Positions 47,385 to 58,220 of a DNA stretch of 64,000 bases are shown one piece after another (within the stretch, counting starts at the first letter, position 1; every line of letters begins with the position of its first letter). The notes beneath the pieces are model-generated. The model saw only the letters and a program-made list of their open reading frames with translations, was not told the origin of the DNA and searched no databases. Position numbers and translations under genes: made by a program. The stretch spans positions 1 through 64,000 of the forward strand of contig WSYH01000841.1 of NCBI GenBank assembly GCA_036426205.1, written 5' to 3'. The DNA is from Ascaphus truei (lineage: Eukaryota; Chordata; Amphibia; Anura; Ascaphidae).

Positions 47385-48720
47385 CAGCCTTCTAAGATGT
47401 GTGCCAGGGGTACATCGCCCGACGCCTGCGTTGGTGCCTCCGGCAACGCCACAGTCTTTTCGGGGGACCGTATTTTGCGGCCCATGCGAATCGGGTGGAG
47501 CCCCATTTAGGGTATTACGGTGTCCCTATGATGACCGGACTGACAGTGTCCGCCACCCTGAGGCCCCATTATGGTCCACTTACTGGGGACTCACCCAACA
47601 CCCAAAGCTGTGACCCTAAACCTGACTGCTAATCGCTTGCAAAGGGCTGCGCATGGTTAATATCCCTGCCCGCTGCAAACACAGCGTGCTCGTGCCCGCT
47701 CCCAGGCCCCAGTAAATGAAAGAATGACCTATAAGGCAGACCCCTGCGCTGCGCCGGCTTCTCTCACTGCGAAGACAGAATGCACGTTAGAAATGCAGAA
47801 TATTTCATTACAGAAAGTAGTAGATTAAACAGCACTCCAACAGTGTAATGATGATAAACAATGACCGTGGTGCCCGGGAACCTCGGGTGACCGGGGAGTT
47901 CCTAGTGTGCTGCCAGAGACATTTCTGGATTTGGGTGCAAGTAATAACTCCGACCAGCTAAGTGGGACCTCGCCATTCACTTGGCTGACTTTGCTGTTAC
48001 ACCATTATTGGCTTTGTAGCTACAGCAGCTTCTACTTGCCGTTTGGCTCCTCTAGTTCTAAGCACTGCCTCTGTGTTTTCTTATCAGCTCTGTCGCTAGT
48101 CAATTAGGCCGGATATTCCATTATTTCCTTTTGCATCGGTTCACCCTTTGACTTATCTTGTAGCATTAGCCCCGTTGGGCGTTACTCGATTAGCCTGCTG
48201 CCAGTACTAGGTGGATTTTGAATTGCTATCCTTTCGCCATTGACTTATCTTGTAGCATTCGCCCGTTGGGCGTTACTCAGATTAGCCCTGCTGCCAGTCA
48301 CTAGGTTGGATTTTGCATTATTATCCTTTGGTCACATGTATCATTTTTTGCTATGCGTTTTTTTTTTTTTTACTTGTTGGGAGACACTGTCCTTATAGGA
48401 CATAAGGAAGTACACTTGATCACAGTGATTGGGGAATGGGCGCGCAGAAGGGGCTTATGCCCCAAAAGTTGCCCCTTATCTTTGTTTGTTCCCTCCCCCC
48501 TTTTCCCATGTCTTTTCCTCCCATTTCCCTCCCTTCCATTTGTTCTCCCATTCCACTTTGTGCCACATTAATTGTATATTTGTACTATATCTGTAAACGG
48601 ACTCTTTGCTATTTACCTACTCTGAGAACCGTACGCTACGTACATGCCCTGGTATCTTGTGGCTATACTCTCAGAAACAAATCGCTCTTTGACTTTCTTC
48701 ATTATCCGTTTGAGCGCTGG
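47385..48720. repeat. block A', noisy second copy of 45909-47280
   Basis: Same order and content as block A, about 1476 bp downstream. It differs mainly by scattered single-base losses, like the other noisy tracts. Confidence 0.85.
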
Positions 48721-48912
48721 GTACCCTCCCTGTGGTCTTAATATTATTTAATTACTCCCTCCTGGGTCTTATAGATATTTACCCTGTTCTTATATATATT
48801 TAATTATCGTCTCCCTGTGTGTCCTTATATTATTATATTACTCCCCTCCCTGTGTCTTTAATCCTCTATATATTATTTAACTCCCTCCCTGGTCTTATAT
48901 ATTATTTAATTA
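48720..48912. repeat. 33-bp minisatellite, noisy
   Basis: About six degraded units of the CCCTCCCTGTGTCTTATATA type between blocks A' and B'. Confidence 0.85.
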
Positions 48913-48929
48913 CTCGGCATTGCCGCCAT

Positions 48930-49319
48930 GCGTTGTTATATGTTTTCCACATGCGGAAGGCTAGCGATTGCTTCGCCAAATCCCTCAATCCTCTGCCCTA
49001 ACTGATAAGATGATTGGGTAGGTCAACCTTTCCTGCATGCCTGGGGGCTGCCACCTAAATGTAGGGCAGTTGAAGGAGGAGAACAGGTCTGCGATTATAT
49101 TAAGCTTCCCTGGGGACTGCTCTTGCTTTAAAGTTTATACCTCCTCCCCCCATCCCTTCCCCCCCCCCCGCTGCACTGCCGGACCAGCCAGCGCAATAAC
49201 CTATCACTGGTGGTGACGTTGCCGATAGCCACTCACCGCCTCTACCACCCCCAATTGTCTGACCAGAATATGATATGCCTGTTTTGCCAATTCCTTGGCC
49301 CATAAACTCCACTGCTACT
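48930..49319 (-). pseudogene. DIRS-like fragment, noisy copy (block B')
   Basis: Indel-rich second copy of 50388-50787, offset by 1458 bp. It has the same poly-C tract and the same junction to a TIR element (TGTCACGG at 49320). It is probably not an independent locus. Confidence 0.6.
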
Positions 49320-50157
49320 TGTCACGGAGCCAGGTATTACACCTTTTTACCAGGATCATACATTGATCAAAACAGGTAAAATGAAATATTTTAAATTATT
49401 CGCATGAAAAGGCATACACACAATGTTATCCAAATACATAAGAGAGGACACAATATTGGAACCTGGGGTAAAAATAAGACTTTCTAGCTATTTGCGTTAA
49501 ACAAGAGTCTTTAGTTGACCAGGACAGCCCGAAATGCCCTGAACTCAAATCGGCATGAAGTTCCAGATTTCACCCCTCCTTCTCTCCAGAGTTCTTGAAA
49601 TTGCATGACCGGGAATTAGCTCCAAAAAGTCCTGGAACTAAAATTCGTCTTGAAATCCCAGCGCAACCGCTACGTTCAATTCTCAGAACTGGGGGCAAAA
49701 AGTGGAACTTAGAAAATATTTGTCTTGGTTTTTCTGAATCCGGTCTCTTGGCTATTTCCATAAGGCCTCTATGGTCATTCCGAATTTGAATTCTGGCGCT
49801 TAGAATCTGCTGACCAGAGATGGCTGAGGGATTCTTATAGTATGTTGGAACTCATTAACAAATACTACAGCCAATAACAGGTGGGGAACTTTCTTAGCAG
49901 CCAATCAAGTGAAGCTGGGCAAGAGAGGATTCTGATCAGCCAAGGGCATACGCAAGTTTGCCACCTTAGCCACTTGCTATGAGATGCCACCTCACTGGGT
50001 TCAGGCTCCTCCAAGTCTGGAGGGCAAATGTTGTCCAGAGGTATCCTTCATCCCAGGACGTGGGTATTGAGCCTTTCCCTCCTTCCCAAATGGTTTCACA
50101 CTCAGGCATCCTCTGTGGCTTTCATGTCCTGATGTCGAGCTGACTCTCCTGGCACCT
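49320..50157 (+). mobile_element. TIR element, noisy copy (block B')
   Basis: Repeats 50788-51650 with single-base losses, for example TGTCACGGAGCCAGG. The match stops at GGCACC (50157). About 65 bp of unmatched sequence follow before clean sequence starts at 50222. Confidence 0.65.
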
Positions 50158-50221
50158 TATACTCCCTGTTTCGGCAAAGCTCGTACAGTGCGGCATCCGG
50201 TCTATGAGTGCCTGTTACCTA

Positions 50222-50370
50222 ATCATGTGCATCTCTATTACTCCCTCCCTGTGTCTTATATATTATTTAATTACTCCCTCCCTGTGTCTTATATATTATT
50301 TATTACTCCCTCCCTGTGTCTTAAAGTTATTTAATTACTCCCTCCCTGTGTCTTATATATTATTTAATTA
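50222..50370. repeat. 33-bp minisatellite, clean, about four units
   Basis: Regular units again, matching those at 47281-47384. This is the likely left edge of the right-hand contig. Confidence 0.9.
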
Positions 50371-50387
50371 CTCGGCATTGCCGCCAT

Positions 50388-50787
50388 GCGTTGTTATATG
50401 TTTTCCACATGCGGAAGGCTAGCGATTGCTTCGCCAAATCCCTCAATCCCTCTGCCCTAACTGATACAGATGATTTGGGTAGGTCAAACCTCTTTCCTGC
50501 ATGCCTGGGGCTGCCCACCTAAATGTAGGGCAGTTGAAGCGAGAACATGCGTCTGCGATTATATTAAGCTTCCCTGGGACATGCTTTGCTTTAAAGTTTA
50601 TACCCTCCCCCCCCCCCCCCCTCCCCCCCCCCCCCGCCTGCACTGCAGGACCAGCCAGCGCAATAACCTTATCACTGGTGGTGACGTTGCCGATAGCCCA
50701 CTCACCGCCTCTACCACCCCCAAATTGTCTGACCAGAATATGATATGCTTGTTTGCCAATTCCTTGGCCCATAACTCCACTGCTACT
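50388..50787 (-). pseudogene. DIRS-like retrotransposon: RNase H end and recombinase start
   Basis: The minus strand reads ELANKHIIFWSDNLGVVEAV, ATSPPVIRLLRWLVLQC, a poly-C expansion, then FKAKHVPGKLNIIADACSRF and RWAAPGM. This is the RNase H end of DIRS-type elements, with the catalytic-like SDN. Further on AKQSLAFRMWKTYNNAWRQ resembles the start of the tyrosine recombinase core-binding region. Both are broken. DIRS elements integrate with a tyrosine recombinase rather than an integrase. A TIR element cuts it at 50788. Confidence 0.65.
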
Positions 50788-51790
50788 TGTCACGGAGACC
50801 AGGTATTTACACCTTTTTACCAGGATCATACATTGATCAAAACAGGTAAAATGAAATAGATTTTAAATTTATTCGCATGAAAAGGCATACACACAATGTT
50901 ATCCAAACTACATAAGAAGAGACACACTTACTTGGAACTGGGGTAAAATATTAGACTTTCCTAGCTATTTTGCATGTTAAACAAGAGTCTTTAGTTGACC
51001 AGGACAGCCCGAAATGCCCTGGAACTCAAATCGGCATGAAGTTCCAGATTTCACCCCTCCTTTCTCTCCAGAGTTCTTGAAATTGCATGACCGGGAATTA
51101 GCTCCAAAAGTCCTGGAACTAAAATCGTCTTGAAATCCCAGCCGCAACCGCTACGTTCAATTCTCAGAACTTGGGCGCAAAAAGTGGAACTTAGAAAATA
51201 TTTTGTCTTGGTTTTTCTGAATCCGGTCTCTTGCTATTTCCATAAGGCCTCTTCTGGTCATTCCGAATTTGACTTCTGGCGCTTAGAATCTGCTGACCAG
51301 AATGGCTGAGGGATTCTTATAGTATGTTGGAACTCATTAACAAAATACTACAGCCAATAACAGTGTGGGAACTTTCTTAGCAGCCAATCAGAGTGAAGCT
51401 GGGCAAGAGAGGATTCTGAATCAGCCAAGGGCATACGCAAGTTTGCCACCTTAGCCACTTGCTATTGAGATGCCACTCACTGGGTCAGGCTCCTCCAAGT
51501 CTGGAGGGGCAAAATGTAGTCCAGAGGACTTCCATTCATCCCAGGACGTGGGTACTTGAGCCTTTCCCTCCTTCCCAAATGGTTTTCACACCTCAGGCAT
51601 CCTCTGTGGCTTTCATGTCCGATGTCTGAGCTGACTCACTGGCACCAAGTTGGTAGCTCAGTGGCTCGCTCAGAACATTGGACCTGAAAGTCCCAGCTCA
51701 TAATACCGTTCACAACAGTACATTTTATACCCAACACAAATGTTAATAAAAATACACTTTTACAGGTTCTAAGTCTCTGGGAATGGGGAA
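50788..51790 (+). mobile_element. TIR element (TGTCAC family), left end and interior
   Basis: Begins TGTCACGGAGACCAGGTATT, then TACACCTTTTTACCAGGATC and ATTGATCAAAACAGGTAAAA. The inside shares CCTGGAACTCAAATCGGCAT, then GAAGTTCC, TTCTTATAGTATGTTGGAAC and CAGCCAATCAGAG with 36028-37164, and GGAAGTCCCAGCTCAT-type sequence with 39735-40080. The right terminus is not clear. Confidence 0.6.
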
Positions 51791-51842
51791 TAGAATAAAA
51801 AGCTGCACTTTATTTCTATTAGCCTATATTCACACATACTAT

Positions 51843-52675
51843 TGTCACGGTGGACCAGGTCTTTTAACGCCATTTATATTTATGGGATCAATCGCAGAGC
51901 AAAACAAGACAGTGAATTAAAATGAGGTTTATTTTGGATAAGTGCAAAACAGAAAGTGAATCCCTGCGCTTCTCCCATAGGGATAGCAATCAATGGGGAA
52001 TATATATATATATATATATATGTATGGTGTAAATACCTATAAGAAAAAAGGAGACTTTTGGTATACATCCTTTGATCAAATAATGCCAAGCCTGCTAACC
52101 ACGTCAAGGTAAGTCTCTTTAGCAGGTCCCTACGCTAAATGCATACTAGTGCTATGTGAAATAAGCCCAGAAGGGGTTAAAATATCGAAGCATATGCTTA
52201 TATAACCTAGTGCAATTAAAAACTGGTATATACCAGTACAGATACTCACATGTAAGTGAAGTGGAATAAGGGGACCTTGCTAGGAGATTATATACCTAGA
52301 AGAGGAGGGGCTGCCTGCCACAAACTGCTCAATAAGCAGTTGCAGGTTATTTGATCAAAGGATGTATACCAAAAGTCTCCTTTTTTCTTATAGGTATTTA
52401 CACCATACATATATATATATATATATATTCCCCATTGATTGCTATCCCTATGGGAGAAGCGCAGGGATTCACTTTCTGTTTTGCACATTTGTATGGCCAT
52501 TTCCTTCACTAGCTGCATGCTCTTTACATGGAGAAGCGCAGTGATTATATTTATTTTGGATAAGACCTCGGAAACATACAAGAATACAAAATACAAAAAT
52601 ATACACACTTACGGGGGGGTCTGGGGAATGAGATCTACTTTTCATAGGTGCAGGGACCCACTTCACCCACTTTCC
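51843..52675 (+). mobile_element. TIR element (TGTCAC family) holding a nested insertion
   Basis: Begins TGTCACGGTGGACCAGGTCT and runs to TTTATTTTGGATAAG (51942). After the fold-back insertion it resumes at the repeated TTTATTTTGGATAAG (52550-52564), with GAATACAAAATACAAA and TTTTCATAGGTGCAGGGACC as in the other copies. The right end is missing. Confidence 0.65.
51943..52549. mobile_element. fold-back element with 140-bp arms
   Basis: The arms at 51942-52083 and 52347-52486 are reverse complements over their whole length, including a (TA)n stretch; the only length difference is 2 bp. The loop is about 263 bp. The 607-bp insert is flanked by a perfect 15-bp direct repeat TTTATTTTGGATAAG (51928-51942, 52550-52564). 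The last part (GAGAAGCGCAGTGATTATA) repeats the TGCGCTTCTCC end of the arms. There is no coding sequence. Confidence 0.8.
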
Positions 52676-52769
52676 CCTGTCTGCTTCTCTGTTTCAGGAT
52701 ATCAGAGTGCTGAACACACAGTGGCCACTCTTACCATTGTCAAAAAAAAGTGGCCACTTTTCAACACCT

Positions 52770-52835
52770 GACCTTACACCTGCTGTACAAACCAAAGTTT
52801 CTGAATGTCTCTCTGCTATATCATCCTGGATGGCC
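52770..52835 (+). pseudogene. tiny L2-type LINE fragment (tentative)
   Basis: AVQTKVSECLSAISSWM resembles the stretch after the catalytic motif of L2-type RTs, where a cysteine and ISSWM precede KLN. Too short to be sure. Confidence 0.3.
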
Positions 52836-53464
52836 CTCCGACGCCTTAGCCGCGTGGCGTTTTACCCACGAGCGTGCGGAAGGGGGTATTATTTGTAAAA
52901 ATTGTTCCAAAACCACCTGCTCAAGAATTGCCTCCTTAGTGCACTCCTCGGGTTGTATCCAGCGCGTACATAAGTCCAATAACCGCTGAGCGAGGACCCG
53001 GGGTCTCATCTTAGCAGTGTACTTCATGTTCCGGAACTGCTGCCGGTAGGTCTTTGGGGTCAGACCTAAGAGATCCAGTATGGCGGCTTTTACTTGTCGG
53101 TAGTCCATTGCCTGATATGCTGGGAGACCCTGATATGAGGCCTGGGCTTCTCCTATGAGGAGCGGGGCCAAAGCAGTTGCCCAGTGATCTGTAGCCCAGC
53201 CCTGAGCTTCGGCAACTCTTTCAAAAGTCAGTAAAAAGCCTCTGGATCCTCGTTCGGAGCCATTTTCCTCAGGAGTATCGGGGGTCTGCTTGCTAGTTCT
53301 GCCCTGGCAGACCCTTGGAATTGGGTCAGCAGCTTGGCAATCCACTCATCCTGTGCTGCTTGTAGTCTTTCATCTCTCTCCGCTTGCAGCCGGGCCTGCT
53401 CCTGCATTAACTGTCCCTGCTGTCTGGTTTGTTCGCACAGAAACTCTTTCAACATTTCTTCCAT
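52836..53464 (-). pseudogene. gag with SCAN-like domain, Gmr1-like, 3'-truncated
   Basis: ATG at 53464 opens MEEMLKEFLCEQTRQQGQLM, then a Gln/Arg-rich helix and LRKMAPNEDPEAF. After a frameshift near 53235 it reads LTFERVAEAQGWATDHWATA, LLGLTPKTYRQQFRNMKY, LAQRLLDLCTRWIQPEECTK and LEQVVLEQFLQIIPPSARSW. The last three are the SCAN core. It is a fuller version of the gag in copies 1-3 and keeps the 45-bp-class segment they lost. It is cut at about 52836. Confidence 0.85.
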
Positions 53465-53516
53465 TCTTGTGTGTGTGTGTGGCCCTTTAACTGCAGGAGC
53501 CTTTTGAAAAAAACCT

Positions 53517-53534
53517 TCCCAATTCTTGACACCA
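53517..53534 (-). other. primer-binding site of the Gmr1-like element
   Basis: The minus strand reads TGGTGTCAAGAATTGGGA, 2 bp after the LTR end. It resembles the tRNA-Leu complement TGGTGTCAGAAGTGGGA with one extra base. Confidence 0.5.
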
Positions 53535-53536
53535 TA

Positions 53537-54397
53537 TGTTGCAGGGTACATGCAACTACACACGTGGGTTTCTTGACAAGGCTGTTTAATTTAGCCTTAA
53601 AAGATATACAGCACACAAAACAAAAATAGCTTTCCATCAGCAAAAACGAAAATGGCTTTTTCTTCAGCAAACCAAACAAAACAGTTTCTCTTTAGCAGAC
53701 AGTTTACATATAAGGCAGCTACCCTTTTTCTATGCAGGGGACAGACAGTTCACAATACTGCACCGACACACTTTATTCGAGCAAATACCCAGTATGTACC
53801 TGGCAGATACCTGGAATGCGCCGCTCCTCACCTCTGACAAGCCCCGTTGCGTTTGCCTTCCCAGCCTGGGTTCATGCCTGGCTGACGGGCGGCTGATCTG
53901 TTAAATGATAATGATTAGGATTTAATAGGCTGCGATGCTTCGCGTGTCCACCAGATGGCATAAATTCATGAATTGTAATGCAGTATATATATATATATAC
54001 TGTGCAGTATTGCAGCCAGCGGGAATAAAATGCTTTAATCCCTGCCTGGAAAATAACCCAATGCACTCGGGCAGAAAACAGTCACAAACCTCAATACACC
54101 CGGGTATACCCGAATTCGTGGGACTAGCCGAGCTCGAATAAAGTGTGTCGCCAGTGTACAACTACTTTTCTACTCAGACCTTGTTTTCAGGAATCTCTTT
54201 ACTTCTTACTCCTCTCTCATCAACAGCCAGGCTCCATGTGTCTACAGCCTGGGTTTTAACACACCTTGATTAGGCAGCTGGGATCCGACTAATTGTCCTG
54301 AGGTTCCCAGCTGAAGTTAACCTTGTCAGTGCTGCACTGCAGACTAGACATAGGTTTTCCAGGCATATAACTGGTGGCTTTTATTTACCCTGTCACA
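53537..54397 (-). other. 5' LTR of the Gmr1-like element
   Basis: Starts TGTGACAGGGTAAATAAAAG at 54397 and ends GTACCCTGCAACA at 53537 (861 bp, TG...CA). The end is shared with the LTR remnants before copies 1-3. A TATATATA stretch lies at 53983-53998. Only this LTR and gag remain of the element. Confidence 0.65.
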
Positions 54398-55114
54398 CTC
54401 ACATTCCCTATTTTCTCAACCCAGGGGGAGCATATAGGAGAAAACACAACAGAAAAGAAACACACTAAGTGCAGACAATATTGTTCAGGTGTGGAATATT
54501 GTGATGCTTGGCCTCTATGTGCTGCCTACTCACAGGATGTCAGTAGGATAAGTATAGTGGCATGATATGTAGAGTCTGGTGGGTCCCTCTGGACATACAC
54601 AGGAAGCAGCTGGGACTGGGATGTCAGTAGCAGGTGTACATGGAAAGATAAAGACAGACCTCCATGGTGTAGATCAATGGTAAACAGATAAACTTTATGT
54701 AATAATAAAAAATGTGCACTCACAATATTTAAAATCAATATAAGCGTTTTGTCACTATATAAGTGATAGGAATGTAAGGGTGGTTGCCACAGCTCACCGC
54801 ACCGCCGATATCCCGGACAGTTCTTATCCACAGGCTCCCTGTGCTCCTCTCTACACCATGACAGTGTGGGGATCTCCTGCTGCGGTCTCTCCGGCGCGTC
54901 GTGTCACTTCCGGTGGGCACGATCAGCTCCGTCGCGTCACTTCCGGTTCGGCGGTTGATTGACAGTTCGCGGGCACCAATCCTCTCACCTCGTGAGCGGG
55001 TCCACTCTATCCTCACATTCCCAGCAGGTTCAGGGTACCAGAAGGACGCCTATACGCAGCCCCACGCTTTCGCCATAAAATTTTACTTTGGGGTCATTCT
55101 TCTAGAGCAGTCGG
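54398..55114. repeat. unclassified repeat with TCACTTCCGGT motifs
   Basis: CGTCACTTCCGG occurs twice (about 54903-54950), in style like 28555-28580. It is followed by GTGAGCGGGTCCACTCTATC. There is no gene. It runs into the Sushi-like integrase near 55115. Confidence 0.4.
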
Positions 55115-56333
55115 TCATCCAGGCTTCAAAAAGACAGCAGATCTCATTAAACGGACATTTTGGTGGCCAAAGATGAACAAAGATATTCTTGACTTTACTA
55201 CTGCCTGTCCTGTATGTGCCCAGAGTAAAACACTCCATCACAAACCTTCAGGACTTCCCTTACCTCTTTCCATTCCGGAACAACCCTGGAAGCATATATC
55301 GATGGACTTCATTGTTGAGTTGCCCAATTCCAAAGGAATGAACACCATTCTGGTCGTATTGGACAGGTTCTCTAAACAAGCACACTTTATTCCCCTCAAG
55401 GGTCTCCCTAATTCTGCCACTTTGGCTGATGTCTTTTCCAAAGAAATTTTCAGGTTACATGGCGTTCCCATTTCTATTGTCTCTGACCGTGGATCTCAAT
55501 TCATCTCTAAATTCTGGCGGGCATTTTCCCAGAGACTCGGAATCTCTCTCTTATTTTCCTCAGGATACCATTCTCAAACCAATGATCAAACCGAAAGGAT
55601 GAATCAAATTCTAGAATAATATCTAAGATGCTTCATATCTGACTCACAGGACAACTGGGTGGACCTTTTGCCATGGGCCGAATTTGCTATCAATTCTCTC
55701 AAAAATGAGTCTACTCAAGAGTCCCCCTTTTTTATTAACTTCGGTTTCCACCCCAGTAGCCTTCCCCTCTCGCCTTCTCCTTCGGGCGTTCCTGCGGCCG
55801 ACTCTTATGTTGCTAATCTACAGGAATCGTGGAAAAAAATCCTCAAAACTCTACAATCTGCGGTTGCCAAACAAAAGACCAAGGCGGATCGTCATCGTCA
55901 ACCTGGGCCTTCTTTCAAACCTGGTGACAGGGTGTGGTTATCCTCAAAGAATATCAGGCTTAAAACGCCATCACCTAAATTATCTCCTAGATTCCTGGGC
56001 CCATTCAAAATCTTAGAGAAGATTAACCCAGTAGCTTACCGTCTTGACCTGCCTCCCACCATGAGGATTCCTTCCGTGTTTCACACTTCCCTCCATAAAC
56101 CCTTTGTGCTAAGTTCTCATTTTCCTGTTCCCTCTCGGAAACCCAACGCAGTCTCCACCCTAGGACAACAGGAGTACAAGGTCCAATCCCTCATTGATTC
56201 CCGCTGGTCTAAAAACAAACTCCAGTTCTGGTCCATTGGAAGGGCTATGGTCCAGAAGAACATTCGTGGGTACCAGCACGTCATATCCATGCCCCAAGAT
56301 TACTCCAACAATTCCACCAAAAATTTCCACTAA
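55115..56333 (+). pseudogene. Sushi-like integrase with chromodomain
   Basis: Integrase from the second half of the zinc finger (RTFWWPKM, then CPVCAQSK) through the catalytic core: Asp in ISMDFIVEL, Asp in IVSDRGSQF, Glu in NDQTERMNQ, all present. One TAA (55617-55619) interrupts the frame. The GPY-type end follows (RFLGPFKILEKINPVAYRLD), then a chromodomain beginning [19 protein letters not shown] frameshift near 56226 moves it to the next frame ([20 protein letters not shown]). Chromodomains steer integration of chromoviruses to certain chromatin. RT and gag are missing upstream. Confidence 0.85.
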
Positions 56334-56365
56334 GGCTTGGTTGGATCGCTCGGAGATCGATCCTC

Positions 56366-56376
56366 AAGGGGGGGAT
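56366..56376 (+). other. polypurine tract of the Sushi-like element
   Basis: AAGGGGGGGATA-type purine run 2 bp before the TGTGACGG start of the LTR, as expected for the plus-strand primer. Confidence 0.6.
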
Positions 56377-56378
56377 AC

Positions 56379-57353
56379 TGTGACGGTTCGGGGGATTTCT
56401 TCCCCTTCTTTCTCTCCCTCTGTCCTTTCCCTTGCCAATCTCCCTGCGCTTACCCACTCCTGTCCCGCTCCGTCTACCTCTCTTACTGCCCCATTGCCTC
56501 AGCGCATGCCCCGCAAGTCTCGCGCACCCGCGCGTTCCCCGAGCCCCTGCGGCAATGCTCCCCGCTCCCAGACACTCTCAATGCCCGCTGCCAGTCCCTC
56601 ACCTCCGGTAGCGATCCCATCCGGTCCTCTGCTTCCCGCCGCTGGGGTGCCCGCGGCGCGGCGCTCCGCGCGTCTTGTGGCACAGCCTGTGCGCGCGCAC
56701 TCTCAGCTTACAGAGGGCACGCGCACACGCTCCTCTTCTAAGGCCTGTCACTCTCCTGACTCCTCCTCCCATTCCCTGCAAGACAGCTCTCTGTCTGATC
56801 CCTCTGTCTCCTCTTCTTCTCTCCCTGACCTATCCTTGTTGTCTCCCACTTCTCTCTCTACTCCTCCCCTCTCTCCTATTGGTGTGTCTTCCTTCATAAT
56901 CCCTGTCTGTCCTCTCTATCATCGCTCTGCATAGTCCCTGTTTCCCTGTGTGTGCTGACCTATGTTATGCTCCCTCTGTGTTCCTGCGTTTATCTGCTCC
57001 TGTGTTACTTTGGATTTCCCTGGCTTTGTCCCCTGCTTGTCCTGGACTACCCTGCTCTCTGTAACCCTTGAACCTTGCTACGAACTCTACTTTGCTGACC
57101 TCTGGAATCCTTGGACCTGGCTTTCAACTTTGACTACTCTGCTCTCTTTACCTCTGGACATTGGCACACAGACACGACCATTCTTACGTTTACCCTACAA
57201 GACATTGCAAGTATCCTAACCACTTTTCCAACAGGCCCAGCAACGCTATACCACACTTGCTTGCTTGCTCCCACTGCTGTGGGTGTGTGGTGTAATACTG
57301 TTCCCACCTCAGTATTGGGGTCCTGCCAGGTCTGCGGGCATACAGGCGTGACA
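56379..57353 (+). other. 3' LTR of the Sushi-like element
   Basis: Starts TGTGACGGTTCGGGGG after the polypurine tract. It probably ends ACAGGCGTGACA at 57353 (975 bp), where gag of the next element begins. It is pyrimidine-rich, and the open frames in it (up to 246 codons, Ser/Pro/Leu-rich) have no domain. It differs from the LTR at 18800-19972, so it is another subfamily. The right border is inferred. Confidence 0.55.
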
Positions 57354-58220
57354 CCCTTCCAGTCACCATATCGCAAATTGAAAATCTTTTCTGGGGTCAT
57401 TCCTACACCTACCGGAGAAGAGGCTTTCGAGGTATGGAAGGATTACACTTTGCAGGTCTTAGAAGAGTGGGCGTGCCCTGACCATGAGAAGAGGCAGAGG
57501 ATCATGGAATGCCTAAGGCCCCCTGCCTCCACTATGATAAAAATGTTTAAGGATCAACATTCGGAGGTCACGACGACAAAGATGATGGAGTCTCTCAATC
57601 GAATCTACGGTCGAGAGGTCGACCGGGAGGAACTGATGTCCAAATACTACCTACTCCGCCAAAATGAGGGAGAAGATCTATCAGACTTTATACACCGGAT
57701 TCAATTGGTTTTGTGGGACCTACGTTCTTGTGACGCCATTAAAGCTTCTGAAGTGAATACATATCAGCGTGATCAATTCCTGCGGGGAGCTATACCCACC
57801 CACCATATTGTAGGGATGATTAGAAGCTCGCTGTTGAAAGGAGAACCCCCTACGTTGGAAGATCTGCTGGAAGAAGTGAAGGGTCATGAGGCCTACACTA
57901 GGTTACACGCTCCCAAAAAGACCAAGAGTGACACCCAGGGAACGCCTGTTGCCAAGGTCAAGAAATCCCCAAGTCGGGAGGAGGAAGCTCCACCCAAGGC
58001 ACCCTCCGCCAAATCCAGACCATAAGGAAGAACCTCTCGCACATACAAGGCTCACCCAGAAAGTAGCGAAGTCATCTGTTATGGCTGCGGGCGAAAGGGC
58101 CACTTCTCCCGGGACTGTCCAGAACAAGGAGACCACGACGAAAAACCTCCCAGTAGAAGAAGTGCAGCTAGATCTATGGTATGCCGTGTATGGGCAGGAG
58201 GACCGAAATCTCTGAGACTC
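57354..58220 (+). pseudogene. PNMA-like gag of a gypsy element
   Basis: The frame reads YRKLKIFSGVIPTPTGEEAF, EVWKDYTLQVLEEWACPDHE, KRQRIMECLRPPA, LSDFIHRIQLVLWDL and LRGAIPTHHIV. The FSG-P-P-GEE-F--W start and KR-RI-E-LR-PA block are typical of the Gag family from which vertebrate PNMA and ZCCHC12/18 genes derive. A Lys/Pro-rich tail, a TAA at 58023-58025, and, in the same frame, the zinc knuckle CYGCGRKGHFSRDC follow. The N-terminus is missing because the Sushi-like LTR ends at its first visible codon. Confidence 0.8.

Noticed and set aside
47385..50157. Second, independent copies of the A block, DIRS-like piece and TIR element
   Set aside because: Differences from the clean copies are nearly all single-base indels, and the arrangement fits an untrimmed gap fill.
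52690..52780. Possible next IQCA1 exon after CTCTGTTTCAG at 52690
   Set aside because: The frame does not give the expected IESLY-type sequence, no matching donor was found, and it leads into a LINE-like fragment.
56194..56934. 246-codon frame after the Sushi-like integrase
   Set aside because: Its first part is the shifted chromodomain, and the rest is pyrimidine-rich LTR. It is not a separate gene.
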